A stretch of DNA of 64,000 nt from Streptomyces sp. NBC_00224 (GCF_041435195.1 NZ_CP108106.1:3162001-3226000); one strand, 5' to 3'. Shown: positions 17,305 through 27,014, counted from the first letter of the stretch. A program made the numbers and translations. Notes: generated by a model from the sequence alone, not told the origin.

Positions 17305-17453
17305 TGTCAAGGGCGCGCGCGGGGCAACAGCGTGTGAAGCGGCGAAAAACACCCGGACGGATCACTGCGCGAACGGCGGGCAGGCCGCACCATGGGCTGA
17401 CCACGACCGCAGATGCGGCGCGTGCAGCCGAAGTCGTCCGTGAGGAGCCCTCA

Positions 17454-18296
17454 TTGCTCAGTGAGACCCGTGACCTCAGTGCACCCCGAGTCGCCAGACC
17501 CCGGCGCTATCTGATGTGCCCACCGGCACACTTCAAGGTCACGTACTCCATCAACCCCTGGATGGACCCCGCCAAGCCCGTCGACCTGCCGCTCGCCCTC
17601 GCCCAGTGGGAGGACCTGCGCGACCGCTACCGGGCGCTCGGCCACACCGTCGAGCTGCTCGAACCCCGCCCCGACCTGCCCGACATGGTCTTCGCCGCCA
17701 ACGGGGCCACCGTGATCGACGGCCGGGTGCTCGGCGCCCGCTTCGCCCACCCCGAGCGGGCGGCGGAGGCCGAGGCCCATCTGGACTGGTTCCGCGCCCA
17801 CGGCTTCACGGAGATCCACGAGCCGTCCCACATCAACGAGGGCGAGGGCGACTTCGCCGTCACCGCCTCGTATCTGCTGGCCGGGCGCGGCTTCCGGTCC
17901 AGCCCGCTCTCGCACGACGAGGCCCAGGAGTTCTTCGGCCGCCCGGTGATCGGGCTCGACCTCGTCGACCCGCGCTACTACCACCTGGACACGGCCCTGT
18001 GCGTGCTCGACGACTCGGCCGACGAGATCATGTACTACCCGGGCGCCTTCTCACCCGGCAGCCGGGCCGTCCTCGCCCGGCTCTTCCCGGACGCGGTGAT
18101 CGCCTCGGAGGCGGATGCGGGGGCACTGGGACTGAACGCGGTGAGCGACGGTCTTCATGTGCTGTTGCCGCAGGGGGCGTTGGGGCTGTTCGACTCCCTG
18201 CGCGAGCGCGGCTTTGTTCCCGTGGGGATGGACCTGGGCGAGCTGCTCAAGGGTGGGGGCAGCGTGAAGTGCTGCACGCAGGAGCTTCGCGTTTAG
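17454..18296 (+). CDS. ddaH: Dimethylarginine dimethylaminohydrolase (dimethylargininase)
   Basis: 280 residues from a TTG at 17454 with GAGGAG six bases upstream; longer starts would overlap the divergent TetR gene. It is an amidinotransferase-superfamily enzyme hydrolysing methylated arginine to citrulline and dimethylamine. The PDMVFAANGATV substrate loop, Glu-rich INEGEGDF, catalytic His in YYHLDTALCVLD and C-terminal catalytic Cys in GGSVKCCTQEL are all present in order. Ornithine-directed or other guanidine hydrolases share this fold, so the substrate is inferred. Confidence 0.88.
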   Translation: MLSETRDLSAPRVARPRRYLMCPPAHFKVTYSINPWMDPAKPVDLPLALAQWEDLRDRYRALGHTVELLEPRPDLPDMVFAANGATVIDGRVLGARFAHPERAAEAEAHLDWFRAHGFTEIHEPSHINEGEGDFAVTASYLLAGRGFRSSPLSHDEAQEFFGRPVIGLDLVDPRYYHLDTALCVLDDSADEIMYYPGAFSPGSRAVLARLFPDAVIASEADAGALGLNAVSDGLHVLLPQGALGLFDSLRERGFVPVGMDLGELLKGGGSVKCCTQELRV

Positions 18297-18309
18297 CAGG
18301 TCGTTTCGT

Positions 18310-18442
18310 CTGTGGGCCGGTGGGGGCTGGTCGCGCAGTTCCCCGCGCCCCTGAGGTGGTCCGCCGCAGCCGGAGAACCCAGCTCAGCCACAGGCCTTTA
18401 GGGGCGCGGGGAACTGCGCGCTCAGCCCCCACCGGCCCGCAC
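18310..18442. repeat. Palindromic repeat, copy 5
   Basis: Arms at about 18310-18352 and 18400-18442 are near-perfect reverse complements extending through GGGCCGGTGGGGGCTG and its mate. The core (GTCCGCCGCAGCCGGAGAAC) is unlike other copies. It lies between convergent genes. Confidence 0.88.
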
Positions 18443-18454
18443 CCGAAAACCGAC

Positions 18455-19444
18455 CTACCCGGCCGGAGGCCACACGTCGCCCCACGACGCGTCGCGGGCC
18501 GCGCGGTACAGCGTCCCGTTCCGCTTCGTCACCGTCTCGCGGCGCAGCACCTCATCCACCGTGCACAGGTCGAGCAGCACCTGACCCTTGCGGATCTGGG
18601 GCCGCCGCACGACCCGGTTCACGGCGGCCTCGGCCGCCCCCCGCACCGCCGCGACGTAGCTGAACTTCTCGTCCTCGTACGCCAGTGAGCCGCCCTTGAC
18701 CTGCCGGTGCAGGGAGGAGCGGCTGACCCGGGCGGAGAAGTGGCACCAGTCCGTGCCGGGCTCGATGGGGCAGGCGGCGCTGTGCGGGCAGGGCGCGGCG
18801 ACGGTGAACCCGGCCGCGATCAGCCGGTCCCGGGCCTCGATGATCCGGGCGTAGCCGTCCGGGGTGCCCGGCTCGACGATGACCACGGCGCCCCTCGCGG
18901 CGCGGGCGGCGGCGTCCACCAGGGCCAGGCGGTCGTCGGCGGTCAGCTCGTTCAGTACGTACGAGACGGTGACGAGGTCGGTCTCCGGGAGGCTCAGCGC
19001 CGAGCCGATCCTGGCCCGCTCCCAGCGGATCGCGCCGAGGCTCTCGATGCCGGAGGCGTCGGCGAGTTCACGGCCGAGCGCGAGCGCGGGCTCGGCCCAG
19101 TCGAGGACCGTGGTCGCGGTGTCCCACGCCTCCGCGACCGCCCAGCTCGCCGCACCGGTACCGCCGCCGACGTCGGTGTGGGTGGCCGGGGTCCAGTCCG
19201 GGACGGCGTCCTGGAGGGCGGCGAGGGCGGACCGTACCGCCTCGAAGGTCGCGGGCATCCGGTACGCGGCGTACGCGGCCACGTCGGAGCGGTCGCGCAG
19301 CACCGGGGCGTGGGTCTGGGTGGCTCCCCGGTAGTTGGCGATCAGCCGGTCGACGGCCTGCGCGGCCTGCGACGGCGGCAGCCCGTCGAGCAGCCCGGCG
19401 AGGGCGGAGCGCAGGGCCTGCGGGACGGGGACGTTCTCGTTCAC
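18455..19444 (-). CDS. Rsm22-family small-ribosomal-subunit methyltransferase-like protein
   Basis: 329 residues from a GTG at 19444. The SAM-binding motif DVGGGTGAASWAVAEAW sits near residue 92, followed by TVLDWAEPALALGREL and the post-I strand DLVTVSYVLNEL. A cysteine cluster, CPHSAACP...WCHFSARVSR near residues 219-240, matches the Fe-S or zinc cluster conserved in Rsm22/mtYsxC-associated proteins. The role in ribosome maturation is known mainly for mitochondrial homologues and is inferred here. Confidence 0.85.
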   Translation of the reverse strand: MNENVPVPQALRSALAGLLDGLPPSQAAQAVDRLIANYRGATQTHAPVLRDRSDVAAYAAYRMPATFEAVRSALAALQDAVPDWTPATHTDVGGGTGAASWAVAEAWDTATTVLDWAEPALALGRELADASGIESLGAIRWERARIGSALSLPETDLVTVSYVLNELTADDRLALVDAAARAARGAVVIVEPGTPDGYARIIEARDRLIAAGFTVAAPCPHSAACPIEPGTDWCHFSARVSRSSLHRQVKGGSLAYEDEKFSYVAAVRGAAEAAVNRVVRRPQIRKGQVLLDLCTVDEVLRRETVTKRNGTLYRAARDASWGDVWPPAG

Positions 19445-19477
19445 CTGGGGATTCTACGGGCGGGAGCCCGGGGCGGC

Positions 19478-20743
19478 TCAGACCCCGGCTTCCTGCCGCT
19501 GCCAGGGGCGGCACATCCCCAGGAAGCACAGCAGCGCGGCCACGCCGGACACCAGCTGCACCACCGCCATGGGAACGGCCGTCCCCTCCCCCGCGATCCC
19601 CACCAGCGGCGACGCCACCGCCCCGATCAGGAACGACGACGTGCCGAGCAGCGCGGACGCGGAGCCGGCCGCGTGCGGGGTGCGCATCAGGGCCTGGGCC
19701 GTGGTGTTGGGCGTGGCCATGCCCATCGCGGACATCAGCACGAACAGTCCGGCCGCGACCGGCGCGAGGCCGGGGTCGCCGAACACCCCGGTCGTCATCA
19801 CGAGCAGCGCCGCCGCCGCGAGCACCACCGTGCTCAGCGAGCACACCAGCACCTTGTCGAGGCTGACCCGGCCCACCAGCAGCTTCCCGTTGATCTGCCC
19901 GGCGGCGACGAGGCCGACCGAGTTGAGCCCGAAAAGGAGCGAGAAGGTCTGCGGCGAGGCCCCGTAGATCTCCTGGATCACGAACGGGGAGGCGGAGATG
20001 TACGAGAAGAGCGCGGCGAAGGCGAGCCCGCCGGCCAGCACGTACCCGGTGAAGACCCGGTCCTTGAGCAGCGCGCCCATGGTGCGCAGGGCCTCGCCGA
20101 CCCCGCCCTCGTGCCGTCGTTCGGGCGGCAGCGTCTCGCCCAGGCACCGCCAGACGAAGAGGGTGAGCAGCAGCCCGACGGCGGTGAGCACCACGAACAC
20201 CCCGCGCCAGTCGGTCAGCCGCAGCACCTGCCCGCCGATCAGCGGCGCCACGACGGGGGCGGCGCCCGAGATCAGCATCAGGGTGGAGAAGAACCGGGCC
20301 ATCTCGACGCCGTCGTACAGATCGCGCACCACCGCCCGGGCGATCACTATGCCCGCCGCGCCCGCCAGGCCCTGGAGCAGCCGGAAGGCGATGAGCAGTC
20401 CGGCGTCGGGCGCGAAGGCGCAGACGGCGGTGGCGATCACGTACACGACCATGCCGACGAGCAGCGGCCTGCGGCGGCCCCACTTGTCGCTCATCGGCCC
20501 GACGACCAGCTGGCCGAGCGCCATGCCCGCCAGGCACGCGGTGAGCGTGAGCTGCACGGTGGCGGCGGGCGCGTGGAGCGCGCCGGTGACCTCGGGCAGC
20601 GCGGGCAGGTACATGTCCATGGAGAGCGGCGGGAGCGCGGTGAGCCCGCCGAGGACCAGCGTGACCAGCAGACCGGCACGGCGGGCGGCGACGGGGGCCG
20701 CGGCCGGTATCGGGGCCGGTGCGGTCCGGCTGGTCTCCGCCAT
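19478..20743 (-). CDS. Bcr/CflA-type MFS drug efflux transporter
   Basis: 421 residues with 12 predicted membrane helices. The ATG at 20743 (GGGAGA upstream) is preferred to an upstream in-frame ATG. Bcr/CflA marks are [16 protein letters not shown] in helix 1, [19 protein letters not shown] between helices 2 and 3, and [25 protein letters not shown] in helix 4 and beyond. It exports drugs or metabolites by proton antiport. It lies 33 bases downstream of nothing on its strand and is divergent from the SDR gene; substrate unknown. Confidence 0.92.
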   Translation of the reverse strand: MAETSRTAPAPIPAAAPVAARRAGLLVTLVLGGLTALPPLSMDMYLPALPEVTGALHAPAATVQLTLTACLAGMALGQLVVGPMSDKWGRRRPLLVGMVVYVIATAVCAFAPDAGLLIAFRLLQGLAGAAGIVIARAVVRDLYDGVEMARFFSTLMLISGAAPVVAPLIGGQVLRLTDWRGVFVVLTAVGLLLTLFVWRCLGETLPPERRHEGGVGEALRTMGALLKDRVFTGYVLAGGLAFAALFSYISASPFVIQEIYGASPQTFSLLFGLNSVGLVAAGQINGKLLVGRVSLDKVLVCSLSTVVLAAAALLVMTTGVFGDPGLAPVAAGLFVLMSAMGMATPNTTAQALMRTPHAAGSASALLGTSSFLIGAVASPLVGIAGEGTAVPMAVVQLVSGVAALLCFLGMCRPWQRQEAGV

Positions 20744-20882
20744 GGTGTCTCCCGTTTCCGGCCGCATGGACCGTTGTAGTTTCAAGCATCCATGCTCTCA
20801 GCCCGGCGGGGGTGCTCGGGACCGGGCCCATATCCCGGACGGCTCCGGCCGGGGCGCGGGCCGCTCCCGTACGCTCCGGACC

Positions 20883-21647
20883 ATGAACGCATCCGCAGCG
20901 CGCAAGACCGCCGTCGTCACCGGCGCCGGTTCCGGCATCGGCCGCTCCGTGGCGCTCACCCTGGCCGCGGCGGGCTGGTCGGTGGCCCTGGCCGGCCGCC
21001 GGTCGGAAACCCTGGCGGAGACCGCCGCCCTTGCGGGCCCCGAAGCCGATGTCCTCCCCGTCCGTACGGACGTGACGTCACCGGACGAGGTGGCGGCGCT
21101 CTTCGAGGCGGTACAGGACCGGTACGGACGGCTCGACCTGCTCTTCAACAACGCGGGTACGTTCGGGCCGGGCGGGGTCGCGGTGGAGGACCTGGCGTAC
21201 GAGGCGTGGCGCCATGTCGTCGACACCAACCTCAACGGGGCGTTCCTGTGCGCGCAGGCGGCGTTCCGGCAGATGAAGGAGCAGGACCCGCGGGGCGGCC
21301 GGATCATCAACAACGGCTCGATCTCGGCGCACGTGCCGCGGCCGCACTCGGTCGCCTACACGGCGACCAAGCACGCGATGACGGGCCTGACCAAGGCCCT
21401 CTCCCTGGACGGCCGCCCGTACCGGATCGCCGTGGGCCAGATCGACATCGGCAACGCGGCCACCGACATGACGGCCCGGATGAGCACGGGCGTGCCCCAG
21501 GCCAACGGGGAGCTGGCGGTGGAGCCGGTGATGGACGCGGCGGACGTGGCCCGCACGGTGCTGCACATGGCGGAACTGCCCCTGGAGGCGAACGTGCAGT
21601 TCGCGACGGTGATGGCGACGGCCATGCCGTACATCGGGCGGGGTTGA
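20883..21647 (+). CDS. Short-chain dehydrogenase/reductase
   Basis: 254 residues, classical SDR. The cofactor loop TGAGSGIG is at about residues 13-20, LLFNNAG follows near 83-90, the catalytic Ser lies in NNGSIS, and the active site YTATK (YxxxK) is near 155. The Arg in GRRSE after strand 2 suggests NADP(H). Substrate is not evident. The start ATG is 140 bases from the divergent efflux gene. Confidence 0.9.
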   Translation: MNASAARKTAVVTGAGSGIGRSVALTLAAAGWSVALAGRRSETLAETAALAGPEADVLPVRTDVTSPDEVAALFEAVQDRYGRLDLLFNNAGTFGPGGVAVEDLAYEAWRHVVDTNLNGAFLCAQAAFRQMKEQDPRGGRIINNGSISAHVPRPHSVAYTATKHAMTGLTKALSLDGRPYRIAVGQIDIGNAATDMTARMSTGVPQANGELAVEPVMDAADVARTVLHMAELPLEANVQFATVMATAMPYIGRG

Positions 21648-21678
21648 GCGCGCGCCCCACCATGGGTGCGGTTGTTCG

Positions 21679-21760
21679 TCTGCGGACCATCTCGGGTTGC
21701 TCGCGCAGTTCCCCGCGCCCCTGAATGCGCCCCTTCGGGACGCCCAGGGGATTGCCGCGC
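21679..21760. repeat. Palindromic repeat, copy 6, truncated
   Basis: Only the left arm (21679-21722) and the core as far as GATTGCCGCGC are present; the sequence then changes abruptly to the PhzF leader. The right arm is missing. This marks one edge of the element and suggests a deletion or partial copy. Confidence 0.8.
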
Positions 21761-21815
21761 ACCCACTTCAGCTCCCGCGCGGAATGCCGTGCCGTCGTCC
21801 GGAGTTGATCACGGC

Positions 21816-22673
21816 ATGACAGACGTACTGCGTTACACCGCCTTCTCCTCCGACCCCGCCGGCGGCAACCCCGCCGGGGTCGTCCTGGACGCCTCCGGGC
21901 TCGACGACGAGCGGATGCTCGCGATCGCCGCGGAGCTCGGGTACAGCGAGACCGCGTTCCTGACCGCTCCCCCGGAAGGCCTCGGCGAGGAGGGGCGCGC
22001 GTTCACGATCCGGTACTTCAGCCCGCAGGCCGAGGTCCCGTTCTGCGGTCACGCGACCGTGGCGACGGCCGTGGCGCTCGGCGAGCGGATCGGCGTGGGC
22101 GACCTGGTCTTCGCGACCCCCGTCGGCACGGTCCCGGTGACCGTCACCGAGGACGGCGGCGCCCTGCGGGCCACGCTGACCAGCGTCGAGCCGCACAGCG
22201 AGGACATCGCGCCCGACGACCTCACCGAGGCCCTGGCCGCGCTCGACTGGCCCGCCGCCGACCTCGACCCGGCCCTGCCGCCGCGCATCGCGTACGCCGG
22301 AGCCCGCCACCTGGTCCTGGGCGCCGCCACCCGCGAGCGTCTGGCGGACCTCGACTACGACTTCGACCGGCTGGCCACGCTGATGCGACGGCTCGACCTG
22401 ACGACGGTTCAGCTGGCGTGGCGCGCGTCGGACACGGTCTTCCACGTCCGCGACCCGTTCCCGATCGGCGGGGTCGTCGAGGACCCGGCGACGGGCGCGG
22501 CCGCGGTGGCCTTCGGCGCGTACGTACGCGAACTCGGCCTGGTCCCCGAGGAGTCGGTCCTCACGCTCCACCAGGGCGAGGACATGGGCCGCCCCGGCGT
22601 CCTGACGGTGACGCTGCGAGCGGGCGACGCGCGCGTACGGGTGGGCGGCGCGGGCACCCGTATCCCCGAGTGA
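21816..22673 (+). CDS. PhzF-family isomerase-like protein
   Basis: 285 residues, full length for the family. N-terminal TAFSSDPAGGNPAGVVLD, the conserved Glu in LGYSETAFLT, FSPQAEVPFCGHATVATA, and the C-terminal EDPATGAAAVAFGAYV are the standard PhzF landmarks. The pseudo-twofold diaminopimelate-epimerase fold is expected; substrate unknown. GGAG lies eleven bases before the ATG. It is a more complete paralogue of the gene at 4100. Confidence 0.9.
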   Translation: MTDVLRYTAFSSDPAGGNPAGVVLDASGLDDERMLAIAAELGYSETAFLTAPPEGLGEEGRAFTIRYFSPQAEVPFCGHATVATAVALGERIGVGDLVFATPVGTVPVTVTEDGGALRATLTSVEPHSEDIAPDDLTEALAALDWPAADLDPALPPRIAYAGARHLVLGAATRERLADLDYDFDRLATLMRRLDLTTVQLAWRASDTVFHVRDPFPIGGVVEDPATGAAAVAFGAYVRELGLVPEESVLTLHQGEDMGRPGVLTVTLRAGDARVRVGGAGTRIPE

Positions 22674-22682
22674 CGACAGGCC

Positions 22683-23006
22683 CTAGGCCTGCCCGGTCTC
22701 GAACCGCCTGACCTTGCCGTCCTCGACGTCGAAGCGCCAGGCGGTGCGCATCGCGCCCCAGGTGTCGTTGCGGTAGTTCACGATCAGCGAGAGCCCGCCA
22801 TCGCTCTCCTTCTCGACGTCCATGTGCCCATTCGAGGAGAAGACCTCACGTTCGGTCCACTCGGCCAGGTCCCGGTCGGACCCGTCGTCGGACATGGTGG
22901 CGTCCGGGGTGAGGGCGGCCTGGAAGGCGGCGCGGTCGTTCGCGTTGAGCGCGGTGGCGAAGGCGCGGACGGCCGGGTCGCTGAGCTGTTCGACGGGGAC
23001 GGTCAT
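22683..23006 (-). CDS. SnoaL/NTF2-like protein
   Basis: 107 residues from the ATG at 23006 with GGAGGAG upstream. The pattern of an N-terminal helix (DPAVRAFATALNANDRAAFQAALTPDATMSDDG) followed by a curved sheet (SLIVNYRNDTWGAMRTAWRFDVEDGKVRRFETGQ) is the NTF2-like cone fold. The size suits a ligand-binding or small isomerase-like protein. No catalytic set can be assigned. It converges on the PhzF gene with only 9 bases between stops. Confidence 0.8.
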   Translation of the reverse strand: MTVPVEQLSDPAVRAFATALNANDRAAFQAALTPDATMSDDGSDRDLAEWTEREVFSSNGHMDVEKESDGGLSLIVNYRNDTWGAMRTAWRFDVEDGKVRRFETGQA

Positions 23007-23136
23007 GCGGGGCTCCTCCGGATGCGGGAGTACGGGACCGGGCTCGCCCACCACGGGGACGGGCCCGCCTCCCAGCTCACCCCATCGCCACCACTCCCGC
23101 CACCGGTCGCGGCGCGGGAGGGGGAGGTGTGAAACG

Positions 23137-23543
23137 GCAGACGAGTCGGGCTGTACGCCGGGTTCTGTCGCCCGGTCGCCTCGCGGCGGCCGGGGAGACG
23201 GCCATCCATCTAGGACCGGTGTTGCCACCGGCCTCGTGCGGTCTACCCGCGGACTCGGGCGGGCAGCCCTCGAACGTCCGCGCAGGAGCACCGGAGTGCT
23301 CCCTCTTGACCTTGCTCCGGGTGGGGTTTACCTAGCCGCCTGAGTCACCCCAGGCGCTGGTGGTCTCTTACACCACCGTTTCACCCTTACCCGGCACCTG
23401 AGCGCCGGGCGGTCTGTTCTCTGTGGCACTGTCCCGCGGGTTACCCCGGGTGGGCGTTACCCACCACCCTGCCCTGTGGAGCCCGGACGTTCCTCGGGGG
23501 GATCCGAGGATCCCCACGCGGCCGTCCGCCCGGCTCGTCTGCC
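23137..23543 (-). ncRNA. rnpB: RNase P RNA (type A, actinobacterial)
   Basis: The minus strand carries the conserved P4 5' region GAGGAACGTCCGGGCTCC followed by ACAGGGCAGGGTGG. Next come GTGCCACAGAGAACAGACC, the GTGAAACGGTGGTGTAAG segment, and a 3' end ending ACAGAACCCGGCGTACAG. The 5' GGCAGACGAG and 3' CTCGTCTGCC ends pair as helix P1 and define the boundaries to within a few bases. The length of about 407 nt fits high-GC actinobacteria. The RNA is the catalytic part of RNase P, maturing tRNA 5' ends. Confidence 0.96.
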
Positions 23544-23591
23544 GTGCCGACCATGCTACCTGCCGGAGGGGCGGGCCCGCTGCCGACGCCG

Positions 23592-25025
23592 TCAGGCAGG
23601 GGCGAACTCCACCTTCGCCGTGCCCGGGTCGGCCTGGGTGAGGCGGACCCGTAGGCGTTCGCCCAGCGGGAGGGGGGCGGTGCCCTTGACGGGGGCCACC
23701 ACGGCCGGGTCGGTCAAGTGGACGGTGCCGACGGCCGGTTCGTCGTCCTTGAGGTCGACGACGGTCGCGTCGAAGACGTCGCCGACCCGGTCCTTGAGGA
23801 GGGCAGCCTCCACCAGGTCGACGCACTCGCGCTCGACCGTGTTGGCCCTGCGGGTGCCCTCGGCCATCTCCTTGGGGAGGGCGTCGAGGGCGGCGAGCAC
23901 CCAGTCGGGGATGTCGGCGGTGGCGACCGCCGCGAGGCAGAGCTCACTGGCGTATCGGTCGACGAGACGGCGCAGCGGGGCCGTGCAGTGGGTGTACTCG
24001 TCGGCGACGGCGGCGTGGATCGCGGGGTGCGGGACGTTCCCGCCGGTGAACACGGTGTACCCGGCGCCGCGCAGCAGCGCCGTGCACTCCTGGAGGAACG
24101 CCGCGTGGTGCGGGTCGCTCGGGTCGAGGGAGCGGATGACCTGGGCGTACGAGACGTGGTGCGGCCAGTCGATGCCCAGCGCCCGGGCGCACAGGCGCAG
24201 CCGGGCGACGGCGCCGTCGGGGGCGCTGGGGAGGGTGCGCAGGACACCGGTGCCGTACGCCAGCATCAGGTCGGCCGCGGCGATGCCGGTGAGCAGGGAG
24301 ATCTGGGCGTTCCAGCCGTCGGCGGGGAGGGGGGCGCGGTACTCCAGGCCGTACCGGCCGCCGCGCTCGACGACCTCTTGCTCAGGGACATTGAGGGAGA
24401 TCCCGCCACGGGCGACCTCCTGCTGTTCGCGCAGCCGCCCGATGTCCTGAAGGAGGGCGAGGGCCGGCTCGGCGGTACCGGCGTCGATCTGCCGCTGCGC
24501 CCCCTCGTAGTCGAGCTTGGCGCGGCTGCGGACGAGGGCGCGCTCGACGTGGGTCGCGGTGGTGGCGCCGTCGGCGTCCAGGTCGATGGTCCACAGGACG
24601 GCGGGCCGCGTACGGCCGGGCAGCAGGCTGGCGGCGTCCTCGGACAGTACGGGTGGGTGGAGCGGGATGCGCTCGTCGGGGAAGTAGAGGGTGTTCACGC
24701 GGCGGTGGGCCTCGATGTCCACGGGGCTGCCGGGGACGACGTAGGCGGCGACGTCGGCGATGGCGTAATGCACGCGATACCCGCTGCCGCGCCGGGCCAG
24801 ATGCATGGCCTGGTCCAGGTCCATGGACGCGGGCGGATCGATGGTGAAGAAGGGGAGGTCGGTGGCGTCGCGGGCGGGCAGCCGGGGGTTGCCCGCGGCT
24901 CTGTCCGCCTCGGCGAGGACGTCCGGGGGGAAGCCCTCGGGGACGTCGAGGGTGGTGCGGAGGTCGCGCAGGGCGGCCCTCAGCGGGTCGGCTGCGCCGG
25001 TCATACGGAGGTGGCGGCGAGGCAT
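23592..25025 (-). CDS. RNB-domain exoribonuclease (RNase II/R family, short form)
   Basis: 477 residues. The RNB catalytic cluster TIDPPASMDLDQA near residues 62-74 supplies the Asp ligands for Mg2+. RVHYAIADVAAYV, RVNTLYFPDERIPLHPPVLSE and the later DEYTHCTAPLRRLVDRY are standard RNB motifs. The N-terminal cold-shock domains of RNase II/R are absent and a short beta-rich C-terminus follows the RNB domain, as in the compact actinobacterial group. It probably degrades RNA 3' to 5'. It is the next gene upstream of rnpB on the same strand. Confidence 0.9.
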   Translation of the reverse strand: MPRRHLRMTGAADPLRAALRDLRTTLDVPEGFPPDVLAEADRAAGNPRLPARDATDLPFFTIDPPASMDLDQAMHLARRGSGYRVHYAIADVAAYVVPGSPVDIEAHRRVNTLYFPDERIPLHPPVLSEDAASLLPGRTRPAVLWTIDLDADGATTATHVERALVRSRAKLDYEGAQRQIDAGTAEPALALLQDIGRLREQQEVARGGISLNVPEQEVVERGGRYGLEYRAPLPADGWNAQISLLTGIAAADLMLAYGTGVLRTLPSAPDGAVARLRLCARALGIDWPHHVSYAQVIRSLDPSDPHHAAFLQECTALLRGAGYTVFTGGNVPHPAIHAAVADEYTHCTAPLRRLVDRYASELCLAAVATADIPDWVLAALDALPKEMAEGTRRANTVERECVDLVEAALLKDRVGDVFDATVVDLKDDEPAVGTVHLTDPAVVAPVKGTAPLPLGERLRVRLTQADPGTAKVEFAPA

Positions 25026-25097
25026 GCCCCGAGCGTAGGCCGCGCGCCGGGGCTTGGCCCCTTTTCGTGGCTGGGCCCCGGGCCCGGCGGATCCGAC

Positions 25098-25325
25098 TGC
25101 GGGGCTCCGCCCCGACCCCTATTTGTCCGCGGCCCCGGTGGGGGCTGGCCGCGCAGTTCCCCGCGCCCCTTTTTGGCCCGGTGTTTGTCTGCGGGTCGGC
25201 GGTGGTTGCTCGCGCAGTTCCCCGCGCCCCTTAGGTAACTCCAGCCCGGGCGGCGTTCGAGGTGCGGGCCCCGTTAGGGGCGCGGGGAACTGCGCGACCA
25301 GCCACAGACGGCCCGCAGACGAACG
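25098..25325. repeat. Palindromic repeat, copy 7 (double left arm)
   Basis: A GGGGCTCCGCCCC hairpin at about 25101 is followed by two successive left arms (25127-25170 and 25188-25232) and one right arm (25275-25322). It occupies the space between the divergent starts of the RNB gene and yaaA, one of only two copies in a divergent region. Confidence 0.85.
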
Positions 25326-25327
25326 AA

Positions 25328-25464
25328 GGTGCAGGGGCCGCAGGCCCCGCCAGGGGTGCAGGGGGCGCAGCCCCCGCCGGGGGTCCGGGGGCGTAGCCCC
25401 CGGGAAACGAGCCTCCGCCCCCCACCCACCCCCGGAGGGTTTAGGGAAGGGGTGGGGTGGGGGC
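25328..25464. repeat. Second repeat family, copy a
   Basis: A string of small hairpins (CAGGGGCCGCAGGCCCC, GGGGGCGCAGCCCCC, CCGGGGGCGTAGCCCCCGGG) leads into CCCCACCCACCCCCGGAGGG and then TTTAGGGAAGGGGTGGGGT. The same order occurs at 47117. Together with copy 7 it fills the 493 bases between 25026 and 25518; only the yaaA leader remains. Confidence 0.8.
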
Positions 25465-25518
25465 TTAATCTGGCTGCGGGGCCGCACCCCCGTCCCGTAC
25501 CACCCCCAAGGAGACCCC

Positions 25519-26319
25519 GTGCTCGTGCTGCTCCCGCCCTCCGAAGGAAAGGCCGGCGGGGGGCGCGGGACGCCCCTCAAGGAGGAGGCGCTGTCCCTGC
25601 CGGGGCTCACCACCCCCCGCGCCGCCGTCCTCGACGAGCTGGTCGAGCTGTGTCTCGGGGACGAGGACAAGGCTCGCGACGTGCTCGGCCTCAGCGAGGG
25701 CCTGCGCGGCGAAGTCGCCAAGAACGCCGACCTCCGCACCGCCGGCACCCGCCCCGCGGGCGAGATCTACACCGGCGTCCTCTACGACGCCCTCGGCCTC
25801 GCCACTCTCGACCCCGCCGCCAAGCGCCGCGCCGCCAAGTCGCTGCTCGTCTTCTCCGGCCTGTGGGGCGCCGTCCGCACCACCGACCGCATCCCGTCGT
25901 ACCGCTGCTCGATGGGCGTGAAGCTGCCGGGCCTTGGCGCGCTCGGGGCGTACTGGCGCGGCGTCATGGACCCGGTCATGACCGAGGCCGCCGGGACCGG
26001 CCTCGTCCTCGACCTGCGCTCCTCCGCGTACGCCGCCGCCTGGAAGCCCAAGGGCGAGGTGGCCGGGCGGACCGCGACCGTACGCGTACTGCACTCCCAG
26101 ATCGTCGACGGCGTCGAGAAGCGCTCGGTCGTCAGCCACTTCAACAAGGCCACCAAGGGCCGCCTGGTGCGGGATCTGCTGCTGTCGGGGGCCGCCCCCG
26201 CCGACCCGGCGCGGCTCGTGGAGGCCCTGCGCGACCTCGGGTACGCCGTGGAGTGCGCCGCCCCCGCGAAGCCGGGCAGGGCGTGGGCGCTGGATGTGGT
26301 CGTGGAGCAGATCCACTAG
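25519..26319 (+). CDS. yaaA: YaaA/DUF328 peroxide-stress protein
   Basis: 266 residues from a GTG at 25519 with AAGGAG five bases upstream; the reading frame extends upstream only through repeats. The N-terminal MLVLLPPSEGK and the later SGLWGAVRTTDRIPSYRCSMG and SVVSHFNKATKGRLVRDLL are the YaaA family landmarks. In E. coli YaaA limits intracellular free iron during peroxide stress and has a DNA-binding fold; the role here is inferred. The iron theme of the window fits but the gene has no iron box. Confidence 0.9.
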   Translation: MLVLLPPSEGKAGGGRGTPLKEEALSLPGLTTPRAAVLDELVELCLGDEDKARDVLGLSEGLRGEVAKNADLRTAGTRPAGEIYTGVLYDALGLATLDPAAKRRAAKSLLVFSGLWGAVRTTDRIPSYRCSMGVKLPGLGALGAYWRGVMDPVMTEAAGTGLVLDLRSSAYAAAWKPKGEVAGRTATVRVLHSQIVDGVEKRSVVSHFNKATKGRLVRDLLLSGAAPADPARLVEALRDLGYAVECAAPAKPGRAWALDVVVEQIH

Positions 26320-26341
26320 CCGCCACGCCCTTTTGACGTCC

Positions 26342-26368
26342 CGTTGCATCCTCCGCAACGACCGTTGC
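26342..26368. promoter_or_regulatory. Inverted CGTTGC/GCAACG element before eda
   Basis: CGTTGC at 26342, GCAACG at 26355 and CGTTGC again at 26363 form overlapping inverted repeats in the 80-base gap before the aldolase gene. They could be an operator or the stem of a terminator for yaaA. Confidence 0.45.
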
Positions 26369-26399
26369 AGGCCCCGCATCCGCCCGGCAGGATGCCCCC

Positions 26400-27014
26400 A
26401 TGACCTCCGTCCTGGACCTCGCCCCCGTCGTCCCCGTGGTCGTCCTCGACGACGTGGCCGACGCCGTACCGCTCGCGCGGGCCCTCGTGGCGGGTGGGCT
26501 GCCGGCGATCGAGGTGACCCTGCGTACGCCCGCCGCGCTCGACGCGATCCGGGCGATCGCGGACGGCGTGCCGCAGGCCGTGGTCGGCGCCGGGACCGTG
26601 GTGTCGGCCGCCGGGGTCGCCGACGCCGTGGCGGCCGGGGCGCGTTTCCTGGTCAGCCCCGGCTGGACCGGCGGCCTCCTCGACGCGATGACCGCGTCCG
26701 GGGTCCCGTTCCTGCCCGGGGTCGCGACCGCGTCCGAGGTGGTGGCGCTCCTGGAACGCGGAGTCAGCGAGATGAAGTTCTTCCCGGCGGAAGCGGCGGG
26801 CGGTACCGCCTATCTGAAATCCCTCGCCGGGCCGCTTCCCGGCGCCCGCTTCTGCCCCACCGGCGGCATCTCGCTCGCCTCGGCGCCGGAGTATCTGGCG
26901 CTGCCGAACGTGGGCTGCGTCGGAGGTACGTGGATGCTGCCCCCGGACGCGCTCGCCGCGCGGGACTGGGGGCGGGTGGAGGCGCTGGCGCGGGAGGCGG
27001 CGGGGTTGCGCTGA
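26400..27014 (+). CDS. eda: KDPG/KHG aldolase
   Basis: 204 residues, class I aldolase of the Entner-Doudoroff pathway, splitting 2-keto-3-deoxy-6-phosphogluconate to pyruvate and glyceraldehyde-3-phosphate. The family features are PVVVLDDVADAVPLARALVAGG, the catalytic Glu in AIEVTLRT, VVGAGTV, the Schiff-base Lys in EMKFFPAEAAGG, and the phosphate-binding PTGGIS. No Entner-Doudoroff dehydratase gene is nearby, so the physiological substrate may be another 2-keto-3-deoxy sugar acid. Confidence 0.93.
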   Translation: MTSVLDLAPVVPVVVLDDVADAVPLARALVAGGLPAIEVTLRTPAALDAIRAIADGVPQAVVGAGTVVSAAGVADAVAAGARFLVSPGWTGGLLDAMTASGVPFLPGVATASEVVALLERGVSEMKFFPAEAAGGTAYLKSLAGPLPGARFCPTGGISLASAPEYLALPNVGCVGGTWMLPPDALAARDWGRVEALAREAAGLR

